This document shows, in pieces, positions 1 through 4,695 of a stretch of DNA of 5,675 bases. The first letter of the stretch is position 1. Each line of letters opens with the position of its first letter. A program made the position numbers and the translations under genes. Source of the stretch: Roseiflexaceae bacterium (GTDB lineage: Bacteria > Chloroflexota > Chloroflexia > Chloroflexales > Roseiflexaceae); the NCBI GenBank assembly GCA_014381165.1, contig JACMIM010000080.1, positions 1 to 5,675 of the forward strand. The letters are read 5' to 3'. The notes beneath the pieces are model-generated. The model searched no databases and was not told the DNA's origin. It was given only the letters and a program-made list of their open reading frames with translations.

Positions 1-158
1 AAATATAGATGTTTCATGCTGCCGCAGGCTGAAGTCGCCACCGGCGTAACTCCTCACCTCATAATTGTTTCGGTTTTTGGCGCTTTGCGCCAAAAACCGA
101 AACAAAAAATATATCTTCCATGCTGCCGTAGGCAGGAACCGCCAACGGCGTAAGTCCT
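1..158. repeat. Intergenic cluster: two diverged hairpin repeats flanking a 19-bp palindrome
   Basis: No gene is supported here. Two direct copies of a 40-bp unit lie at 15-54 and 119-158, matching at 33 of 40 positions with an offset of 104 bp. Each copy begins CATGCTGCCG, ends GGCGTAA(C/G)TCCT, and is preceded by an A/T-rich stretch (about 1-14 and 105-118). Each can fold as GCCG-2 nt-GGC-7-nt loop-GCC-2 nt-CGGC (21-45 and 125-149). Between them is a separate perfect palindrome at 65-105. The layout resembles REP/BIME-type or MITE-derived extragenic repeats. The family is not identified, and the cluster may continue left of position 1. Confidence 0.7.
65..105. repeat. Perfect 19-bp inverted repeat with 3-nt loop
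   Basis: The left arm TTGTTTCGGTTTTTGGCGC (65-83) and the right arm (87-105) are exact reverse complements separated by TTT. On the plus strand the hairpin is followed by an A run, not a T run. On the minus strand it is followed by AATTATGAGG. It therefore lacks the U tail of an intrinsic terminator in either direction. It may be a cruciform or REP-like element, or act on the 3' end of a transcript entering from the left. Confidence 0.8.
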
Positions 159-204
159 AAATGAACTGGATCGGTTGTTTGGGCAGAAAGCGCAGACCAA
201 CACA

Positions 205-1431
205 ATGCAAGGACAGGCAAACACGCCGTGGGACACACGGTTGAATTCATCGGCCCGTGCCCTCAAGGGTTCGGCGATTCGTGAACTGCTGAAGATCACC
301 GAGCAACCTGGCGTGATCTCCTTTGCGGGCGGCTTGCCGGCCCCGGCTTGCTTCCCCGCCGAGGAGATCGCCCTAGCGACCGAGCGCGTGCTGGCCCACG
401 AGGCGACGCGCGTGCTCCAGTACGGCCCAACCGAGGGCTTCCCACCACTGCGCGAGTTTCTGGCCGCATTGATGGCGACCCGCGGCATCGAAGCCCCCAC
501 CGAGCGAATCCTGATCAGCAGTGGCTCGCAGCAGGCACTCGATATGATCGCCAAAGTGATGATCGACCCTGGCGACGTGGTGCTGGTCGAAGACCCGACC
601 TATGTTGGCGCACTCCAAGCTTTTCGGCCGTACCAGCCGCGCTTCGTGGCCCTGCCAATGGACGAGCATGGCCTACAGGTGGACACGCTCGAAGCGATGC
701 TGGCCGACTTGGCTGCTGGCGGAATTGCGCCAAAATTCCTGTACACCGTACCGACCTTCCAGAACCCGACTGGCGTGACGCTGACTCGCGCGCGGCGCGC
801 GGCGCTGCTAGAGCTTGCCGAGCGCTACGACCTGCCGATCGTCGAGGACGACCCCTATGGCGAACTGCGCTACAGCGGCGAACCGCTGCCGCCGCTCGCC
901 GCACTGGATATTGCCCGGCACGGCCAGCCGCGCCATGTGCTGTACCTGAGCACCTTCTCGAAGCTGCTAGCCCCTTCGCTGCGAGTTGGCTGGATGGTGG
1001 GGCCGGACGAACTGCTGCACAAGCTGGCGCTGGTCAAGCAGGGCATGGATCTGCACACCGGCAGCCTGGTACAGGCGATTGCTTTTGAATCATGCCGTGA
1101 TGGCCTGCTGGAGCGCCATACGCCGCGCATCCGGGCGGTGTACCACGAGCGGCGCGACGCCATGTTGGCCGCGTTGGCCCGCGAGATGCCCGCCGACATT
1201 CGCTGGACAACGCCCGAGGGCGGCATGTTCCTGTGGCTGACGGTGCCGGACGAATTGAATGTGCGAGCACTGTTGGAACGCGCGATCGCGCGGCAGGTCG
1301 CGTTCGTGCCTGGAGATGCCTTTTTCGCCAATGGCGGCGGAGCCAACAGCCTGCGGCTGAACTTCTCGCACCCCAGCGCCGAACGGATCGCCGAGGGCGT
1401 GGCGCGGCTGGCCGCAGCAATCGAGCGCTAA
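205..1431 (+). CDS. PLP-dependent aminotransferase, class I/II (LysN / 2-aminoadipate aminotransferase-like)
   Basis: A 408-residue cytosolic fold-type I aminotransferase that should move an amino group between an amino acid and a 2-oxo acid through pyridoxal phosphate. Visible landmarks, numbered from the ATG at 205, are LQYGPTEG (71-78), NPTG (187-190), the EDDPY segment with the cofactor-pairing Asp215 and Tyr218, the STFSK segment with the probable Schiff-base Lys253, SLRVGW (Arg260, phosphate contact), GGMFLWL (339-345) and SLRLNF (Arg384, substrate carboxylate). All expected catalytic residues are present, and the length is usual for the family. There is no N-terminal GntR/HTH domain, so it is not a MocR regulator. 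It most resembles the LysN / multisubstrate 2-aminoadipate aminotransferase group, whose members also accept aromatic or branched-chain amino acids, so the substrate cannot be fixed. The reading frame is open back to a TTG at 175. The ATG at 205 is preferred because the conserved protein starts soon after it, although neither start has a clear ribosome binding site. Confidence 0.9.
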   Translation: MQGQANTPWDTRLNSSARALKGSAIRELLKITEQPGVISFAGGLPAPACFPAEEIALATERVLAHEATRVLQYGPTEGFPPLREFLAALMATRGIEAPTERILISSGSQQALDMIAKVMIDPGDVVLVEDPTYVGALQAFRPYQPRFVALPMDEHGLQVDTLEAMLADLAAGGIAPKFLYTVPTFQNPTGVTLTRARRAALLELAERYDLPIVEDDPYGELRYSGEPLPPLAALDIARHGQPRHVLYLSTFSKLLAPSLRVGWMVGPDELLHKLALVKQGMDLHTGSLVQAIAFESCRDGLLERHTPRIRAVYHERRDAMLAALAREMPADIRWTTPEGGMFLWLTVPDELNVRALLERAIARQVAFVPGDAFFANGGGANSLRLNFSHPSAERIAEGVARLAAAIER

Positions 1432-1434
1432 GAC

Positions 1435-1467
1435 GATAGGCCGATCCCGATAGGCCGATCCCAATAG
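1435..1467 (+). repeat. Tandem 14-mer, two exact copies plus a partial third
   Basis: GATAGGCCGATCCC occurs at 1435-1448 and again directly adjacent at 1449-1462. It is followed by AATAG (1463-1467), which looks like the start of a third, altered copy. The repeat starts four bases after the aminotransferase stop codon and runs straight into the hairpin at 1468-1487. Function is unknown. Confidence 0.85.
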
Positions 1468-1487
1468 CCCGGCGCTTCAGCGCCGGG
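1468..1487. repeat. GC-rich 8-bp hairpin between aminotransferase and methyltransferase
   Basis: The arms CCCGGCGC (1468-1475) and GCGCCGGG (1480-1487) pair perfectly around a TTCA loop. No T run follows, so it is not a canonical intrinsic terminator. It could still pause RNA polymerase, stabilise the upstream mRNA 3' end, or be an extragenic palindrome. It lies 23 nt before the methyltransferase start. Confidence 0.65.
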
Positions 1488-1510
1488 GCGAGCGACATAC
1501 GCACAAAACG

Positions 1511-2272
1511 ATGGACATCAAAACAGCTGTACAATCGCAGTTCACGCCTGTTGCGGCCAACTATGCCACCAGCACCGTTCACGCTTTTGGCCCCGACCTT
1601 GCGGCGATGCTGGCGTCGGTGGCGCTGCGTGGCGACGAACGCATGCTGGACGCTGGCTGCGGCGCGGGCCACACCGCGCTGGCGTTTGCGCCGCGCGTTG
1701 GCGTGATCGTGGCGCTCGATCTCACGATCGCGATGCTGGCGCAAACACGCAGACTAGCCCAGGAGCGTGGCCTGACCAATCTTTCGATCGAGCGTGGTGA
1801 TGTCGAACAGTTGCAGCATCCCGACGCCTCGTTCGGCCTTGTCACCTCGCGCTACAGCGCCCACCACTACCCGCACCCGCAAACGGCGCTGCGCGAGATT
1901 GCACGAGTGCTGAGGCCGGGCGGCACGCTGCTGCTCAGCGACGTTGTTGCGCCCGATGCACCGGCCAGCGACACATTCTTGAATGCGATCGAACTGCTGC
2001 GCGACCCGAGCCATGTGCGCGACCACACGCCCGACCAGTGGCTGCGCATGTGTAGCTTGGCCGGGCTACAGGCCGAGCTGATTGGAACGTGGCCACTGCG
2101 GCTAGAGTTCGAGCCGTGGGTGGCGCGCATGAACACGCCGTTTTTGGCGATCACGCAAATTCGCCAGCTGATCGACGGTGCGCCGCGCGAGGTGCGCAAT
2201 ACGCTTGCCCTCACTGAAGGCGAATACTCTTTCAGCGCGGCGACCGCGCTCATCCGCGCGGTCAAGGTGTAA
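1511..2272 (+). CDS. Class I SAM-dependent methyltransferase (UbiE/YcgJ-like, Methyltransf_11 type)
   Basis: A 253-residue soluble protein with the Rossmann-type methyltransferase core. Motif I is MLDAGCGAG at 45-53, which binds S-adenosylmethionine. Asp70 at the end of strand 2 (IVALD) is the expected ribose-binding acid. GDVEQL (96-101) is the adenine-contact region. ARVLRPGGTLLLSD (131-144) is the late motif typical of the UbiE/Methyltransf_11 group. The C-terminal 100 residues carry a helical region with DHTPDQWLRMCSLAGL, probably the substrate-binding part. The methyl acceptor cannot be inferred; small-molecule acceptors are usual in this group. It lies 79 bp after the aminotransferase on the same strand, separated by the tandem repeat and hairpin, so co-transcription is possible but unproven. 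No good Shine-Dalgarno sequence precedes the ATG; the nearest purine-rich stretch is over 15 nt away. Confidence 0.88.
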   Translation: MDIKTAVQSQFTPVAANYATSTVHAFGPDLAAMLASVALRGDERMLDAGCGAGHTALAFAPRVGVIVALDLTIAMLAQTRRLAQERGLTNLSIERGDVEQLQHPDASFGLVTSRYSAHHYPHPQTALREIARVLRPGGTLLLSDVVAPDAPASDTFLNAIELLRDPSHVRDHTPDQWLRMCSLAGLQAELIGTWPLRLEFEPWVARMNTPFLAITQIRQLIDGAPREVRNTLALTEGEYSFSAATALIRAVKV

Positions 2273-2310
2273 CCGCTCCTTGCCTTCCAGAAAAGACGAA
2301 GTTATGTCCA

Positions 2311-2337
2311 CTGGCGCTCAACCCGATTGAGTGCTAA
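2311..2337. promoter_or_regulatory. Second, degenerate CIRCE-like operator
   Basis: The right arm GAGTGCTAA (2329-2337) is a perfect CIRCE half-site. Exactly nine bases upstream, CTGGCGCTC (2311-2319) matches the CIRCE left arm TTAGCACTC at 6 of 9 positions. The site ends eight bases before the -35 box. Its centre is 73 bp from the centre of the perfect CIRCE, close to seven turns of B-DNA. CIRCE is the HrcA repressor site; binding to this weak copy is inferred. Confidence 0.65.
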
Positions 2338-2345
2338 AATTGCGC

Positions 2346-2374
2346 TTGACAAATCAGACGCTTGTGAGTAATAT
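2346..2374 (+). promoter_or_regulatory. Housekeeping sigma factor promoter of groES-groEL
   Basis: A consensus -35 box TTGACA (2346-2351) and a near-consensus -10 box TAATAT (2369-2374) are separated by the ideal 17 bp. Transcription should begin at about 2380-2382, which places the perfect CIRCE immediately downstream, overlapping the start of the transcript. This is the usual arrangement for HrcA repression. A strong vegetative-type promoter controlled by an operator, rather than an alternative heat-shock sigma factor, is the likely regulation. Confidence 0.88.
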
Positions 2375-2375
2375 A

Positions 2376-2418
2376 AGAAGTGGTTAGCACTCGTAGCAAC
2401 TGAGTGCTAACCACTTCT
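2376..2418. promoter_or_regulatory. CIRCE operator (HrcA site), perfect, with extended palindrome
   Basis: The exact consensus TTAGCACTC (2384-2392), N9 and GAGTGCTAA (2402-2410) is present. The symmetry continues a further eight bases on each side, giving 17-bp arms (2376-2392 and 2402-2418) with no mismatch. HrcA bound here would block the adjacent promoter until heat stress inactivates it. In the transcript, whose start is expected near 2380, about 13 of these pairs can form a 5'-terminal hairpin. CIRCE-derived hairpins of this kind are known to affect groE mRNA stability in Bacillus subtilis. Confidence 0.96.
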
Positions 2419-2429
2419 AGCGTTATGGA

Positions 2430-2456
2430 TGTGTCCTGATGACACACTCAAGGAGG
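2430..2456 (+). promoter_or_regulatory. groES ribosome binding site with small leader hairpin
   Basis: AAGGAGG (2450-2456) lies nine bases before the ATG at 2466 and decides that start over the in-frame ATG at 2439. Three bases upstream of it is a 6-bp stem, TGTGTC (2430-2435) with GACACA (2441-2446), and a 5-nt loop. The hairpin leaves the ribosome site free in the predicted fold. Whether it has a regulatory effect is unknown. Confidence 0.75.
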
Positions 2457-2465
2457 ACTGGAGTT

Positions 2466-2768
2466 ATGTCAGACTTCCGCATTCGGCCGCTGGGCGACCG
2501 CGTTGTGGTAAAGCCCGCAGAGCGTGAGGAAAAGACCAAAGGTGGTATCTTCCTGCCGGACACCGCGAGCAAAGAGCGCCCGATGGAAGGCACGGTTGAG
2601 GCTGTCGGCGAAGGTCGGCGCGACGACAATGGCAAACTGATTGCCATGAGCGTCAAGGCCGGCGACAAGGTCATCTTCGCCAAGTACAGCGGCACCGAGT
2701 TCAAGGTCGAAGAGATCGAGTATCTCATTCTGGCCGAAAAGGACATTCTGGGCATTGTCCAAGAGTAG
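2466..2768 (+). CDS. groES: Co-chaperonin GroES (Hsp10, cpn10)
   Basis: A 100-residue protein, the normal length for GroES. It forms the heptameric lid that caps the GroEL ring and encloses the folding chamber in the cytosol. The cpn10 signature RIRPLGDRVVVK occupies residues 5-16. The GroEL-binding mobile loop follows, with GGIFLP at 26-31, where E. coli GroES has a GGIVL-type motif. The conserved GTVEAVGEG stretch is at 42-50 and the VKAGDKVIFAKYSGTEF segment at 63-79. The protein ends EKDILGIVQE. The start is set by the strong AAGGAGG site. The preceding promoter and CIRCE make it the first gene of the heat-shock operon. groEL follows after 146 bp, a longer gap than in many groE operons. 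Confidence 0.98.
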   Translation: MSDFRIRPLGDRVVVKPAEREEKTKGGIFLPDTASKERPMEGTVEAVGEGRRDDNGKLIAMSVKAGDKVIFAKYSGTEFKVEEIEYLILAEKDILGIVQE

Positions 2769-2778
2769 TTGGTAAGCC

Positions 2779-2804
2779 ATCAGCTATCAGCTATCAGCTA
2801 TTAG
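2779..2804 (+). repeat. Heptamer array ATCAGCT (left, groES-groEL spacer)
   Basis: Three exact head-to-tail copies of ATCAGCT (2779-2799) are followed by an altered fragment ATTAG. The array starts 10 bases after the groES stop. On the opposite strand the unit reads AGCTGAT, which shares the AGCTGA core of the array at 2849-2876 in inverted orientation. Short tandem heptamers of this kind resemble those dispersed in cyanobacterial and Chloroflexota intergenic regions; this resemblance is from memory, not a search. Confidence 0.85.
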
Positions 2805-2868
2805 GGCTTCGAAGGACGCACTATTCTATTGCGACTGCTGGCGCTCTTGCTGAAAGCTGACTGCTGAA
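2779..2868 (+). repeat. Potential long imperfect stem between groES and groEL
   Basis: Bases 2779-2798 can pair with 2849-2868 at 16 of 20 positions because the two heptamer arrays are inverted relative to each other. The enclosed loop is about 50 nt. In the groES-groEL mRNA this would be an intercistronic stem. It could serve as a processing, stability or partial termination site, although no U tail follows. Confidence 0.5.
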
Positions 2869-2876
2869 AGCTAAAT
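2849..2876 (+). repeat. Heptamer array GCTGAAA-type (right, groES-groEL spacer)
   Basis: Four consecutive heptamers run GCTGAAA, GCTGACT, GCTGAAA and GCTAAAT. The array ends about 20 bases before the groEL ribosome binding site. It carries the AGCTGA core in the orientation opposite to the left array. Confidence 0.8.
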
Positions 2877-2896
2877 CCGCATAACATCCGCACATC

Positions 2897-2902
2897 AAGG
2901 AG
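2897..2902 (+). promoter_or_regulatory. groEL ribosome binding site
   Basis: AAGGAG lies 12 bases before the ATG at 2915, slightly longer than the ideal spacing. groEL therefore has its own translation start and does not depend on coupling to groES, whose stop is 146 bp away. No internal promoter was recognised in this spacer. Confidence 0.75.
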
Positions 2903-2914
2903 ATATTCAGAGCT

Positions 2915-4564
2915 ATGGCAAAGCAGCTCGAGTTTAATGAATCGGCCCGTCGCTCGCTGAAGCGTGGCGTCGACACGGTCGCCGATGCTGTCAAGACGAC
3001 CCTTGGGCCTCGGGGCCGCAATGTGGCGATCGACAAGAAGTTCGGCGCGCCGACCGTCACACATGACGGCGTGACGGTTGCCAAGGAAATTGAGCTAAAG
3101 GATCCGTTCGAGAACATGGGCGCGCGCCTGCTGGTCGAGGTGGCCTCGAAGACGAATGATGTCGTCGGCGACGGAACCACCACGGCGACTGTGCTGGCCC
3201 AGGCGATTTTCAACGAGGGCCTGAAGATTGTGACCGCCGGCGTGAACCCCATGCTGCTCAAGCGTGGCCTGGATAAGGGTGCCGAGGTGCTGGTCAATGA
3301 GCTGAAGAACCTGGCCACACCCGTGCGCGATCGCGCAGACATCGCGCATGTCGCCAGCATCTCAGCCGCCGACAACGAGATCGGCGAGTTGATCGCCGAG
3401 GTCAACGAGAAAGTTGGCAAGGATGGCGTGATCACCGTTGAGGAATCACGCGGTATCGCCTTCGAGACCGAGTACACCGAGGGTATGCAGGTCGACCGCG
3501 GCTACATCTCGGCCTACTTCGTGACCAACTCGGAGCGCATGGAAGCCGAGCTCGAGGAGCCGTTCATCCTGATCACCGACAAGAAGATCAGCGCGATCCA
3601 GGACATGTTGCCCGTACTGGAGAAGGTGCTTCAGTCCGGCAGCAAGAACTTCGTGATCGTGGCCGAGGATGTCGATGGCGAGGCACTGGCGACCCTGGTG
3701 GTCAACAAGCTGCGCGGCACGATCAACGTGCTGGCGATCAAGGCCCCTGGCTTCGGCGACCGCCGCAAGGCCATGTTGCAGGACATTGCGATCCTGACCG
3801 GCGGCACCGTGATTTCTGAGGATGTTGGCCGCAAGCTCGACAGCGCAACGCTGGCCGACCTGGGCCATGCCCGCCGCGTGGTGTCCGACAAGGACAACAC
3901 AACCTTTATCGAGGGCCGTGGCGAGGAGCAGGCGATCAAGGGCCGCATCGGCCAGATTCGCGCCCAGATGGACACCACCACCAGCGATTTCGACCGCGAG
4001 AAGCTGAACGAGCGACTGGCCAAGCTGGCCGGCGGCGTGGCAGTGCTCAAGGTTGGCGCGGCCACCGAGCCGGAGCTGAAGGAGAAGAAGCACCGCGTCG
4101 AGGATGCGCTTTCGACCGCGCGCGCCGCGATCGAGGAGGGCATTGTTCCCGGCGGTGGCGTGGCGTTGATGAACGCAGCGCGTGCGCTGGACAAGCTCCA
4201 GATCACCAGCGACGACGAGAAGTATGGCATTCAGATTCTCAAGCGTGCGCTTGAGGAGCCGATGCGCCAGCTCGCCAAGAACGCCGGTGAGGATGGCGCA
4301 GTGATTATCGCCAATGTGCGCCGCTTCCAGCAGGAGCAGGGCGACACCAACGTTGGCTACAACGTGCTGACAGGCGAGTACGGCAACCTGATCGAGCAGG
4401 GCGTGATCGACCCAGTCAAGGTGACGCGCTCGGCAGTTCAGAACGCGGTTTCGATCGCGGGCCTGCTGCTGACCACCGAAGCCCTGATCACCGACATCCC
4501 CGACGAAAAGGGTGGCGGCGGCCAGATGCCGGGCGGCGGCGGCATGGGCGGCATGGACTTCTAA
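2915..4564 (+). CDS. groEL: Chaperonin GroEL (Hsp60, cpn60)
   Basis: A complete 549-residue group I chaperonin subunit, which forms two stacked seven-membered rings that fold proteins in an ATP-driven cycle with GroES. The nucleotide site is intact: TLGPRGRN (29-36), Asp51, the DGTTT loop (86-90), Asp397 (the residue equivalent to the hydrolytic Asp398 of E. coli) and VIDPVKVTR with Asp499. The cpn60 signature AAIEEGIVPGGG is at 404-415. The apical domain keeps the hydrophobic substrate and GroES-binding surface around GYISAYF (196-202), and GFGDRRKAMLQDIA is at 279-292. The tail is the usual flexible GGM-type repeat ending GGMGGMDF. Nothing is truncated or frameshifted. It is the second gene of the CIRCE-controlled operon, and the hairpin downstream marks the likely end of the transcript. 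Confidence 0.99.
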   Translation: MAKQLEFNESARRSLKRGVDTVADAVKTTLGPRGRNVAIDKKFGAPTVTHDGVTVAKEIELKDPFENMGARLLVEVASKTNDVVGDGTTTATVLAQAIFNEGLKIVTAGVNPMLLKRGLDKGAEVLVNELKNLATPVRDRADIAHVASISAADNEIGELIAEVNEKVGKDGVITVEESRGIAFETEYTEGMQVDRGYISAYFVTNSERMEAELEEPFILITDKKISAIQDMLPVLEKVLQSGSKNFVIVAEDVDGEALATLVVNKLRGTINVLAIKAPGFGDRRKAMLQDIAILTGGTVISEDVGRKLDSATLADLGHARRVVSDKDNTTFIEGRGEEQAIKGRIGQIRAQMDTTTSDFDREKLNERLAKLAGGVAVLKVGAATEPELKEKKHRVEDALSTARAAIEEGIVPGGGVALMNAARALDKLQITSDDEKYGIQILKRALEEPMRQLAKNAGEDGAVIIANVRRFQQEQGDTNVGYNVLTGEYGNLIEQGVIDPVKVTRSAVQNAVSIAGLLLTTEALITDIPDEKGGGGQMPGGGGMGGMDF

Positions 4565-4599
4565 CCGTTTGAGCGCTGAGGCGTTTGAGCAACACATAC

Positions 4600-4629
4600 A
4601 GCCCCCGGCGCGCAAGCGCTGGGGGCTTT
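4600..4629 (+). terminator. Probable groES-groEL terminator hairpin
   Basis: Twelve pairs, including one G-U, form between 4600-4611 and 4616-4627 around a GCAA loop of the stable GNRA type. A short T run (4627-4629) follows, then GTGCGTGGTG and four more Ts at 4640-4643. The stem is strong but the T tract is weak, so efficiency is uncertain. It lies 35 bp after the groEL stop, between convergent genes, and could serve both directions. The 4565-4695 stretch otherwise shows only a 9-bp direct repeat CGTTTGAGC (4566-4574 and 4582-4590). Confidence 0.8.
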
Positions 4630-4695
4630 GTGCGTGGTGTTTTAGGACGTTCGCCTGGGCAATTTGGCAGGTTTCGCCGTGCATCATTGGAGCAC

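Noticed and set aside
65..105. Intrinsic terminator
   Set aside because: No T run follows the stem on either strand.
1..158. CRISPR array
   Set aside because: Only two diverged copies with about 64 bp between them, and the intervening sequence is itself a palindrome. There are no regular spacers and no cas genes.
175..204. Upstream TTG start for the aminotransferase
   Set aside because: No ribosome binding site precedes it, the extra ten residues show no family similarity, and the region looks like a remnant of the upstream repeat.
348..1088. 246-residue plus-strand frame inside the aminotransferase
   Set aside because: Out of frame with a gene that has all catalytic motifs; Arg/Ala-rich translation typical of a shifted frame in GC-rich DNA.
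1468..1487. Intrinsic terminator of the aminotransferase gene
   Set aside because: The stem is good but is followed by GCGAGCGACA, with no T tract.
1034..1744. 236-residue minus-strand frame across the aminotransferase end and methyltransferase start
   Set aside because: Arg/Ala-rich low-quality composition, overlaps two well-supported genes and has no recognisable motif.
2439..2465. Upstream in-frame ATG for groES
   Set aside because: It would sit in the loop of a leader hairpin and upstream of the strong AAGGAGG site. GroES proteins start close to the conserved FRIRPLGDR segment.
2821..3477. 218-residue minus-strand frame opposite the groEL start
   Set aside because: Ser/Thr-rich antisense translation of groEL codons with no motif.
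3446..4687. 413-residue open frame on the minus strand opposite groEL
   Set aside because: It is antisense to the fully conserved groEL gene, its His/Leu/Ala/Gln-rich composition is what GC-rich codon bias gives on the complement, and no family is recognised. It is a shadow frame.
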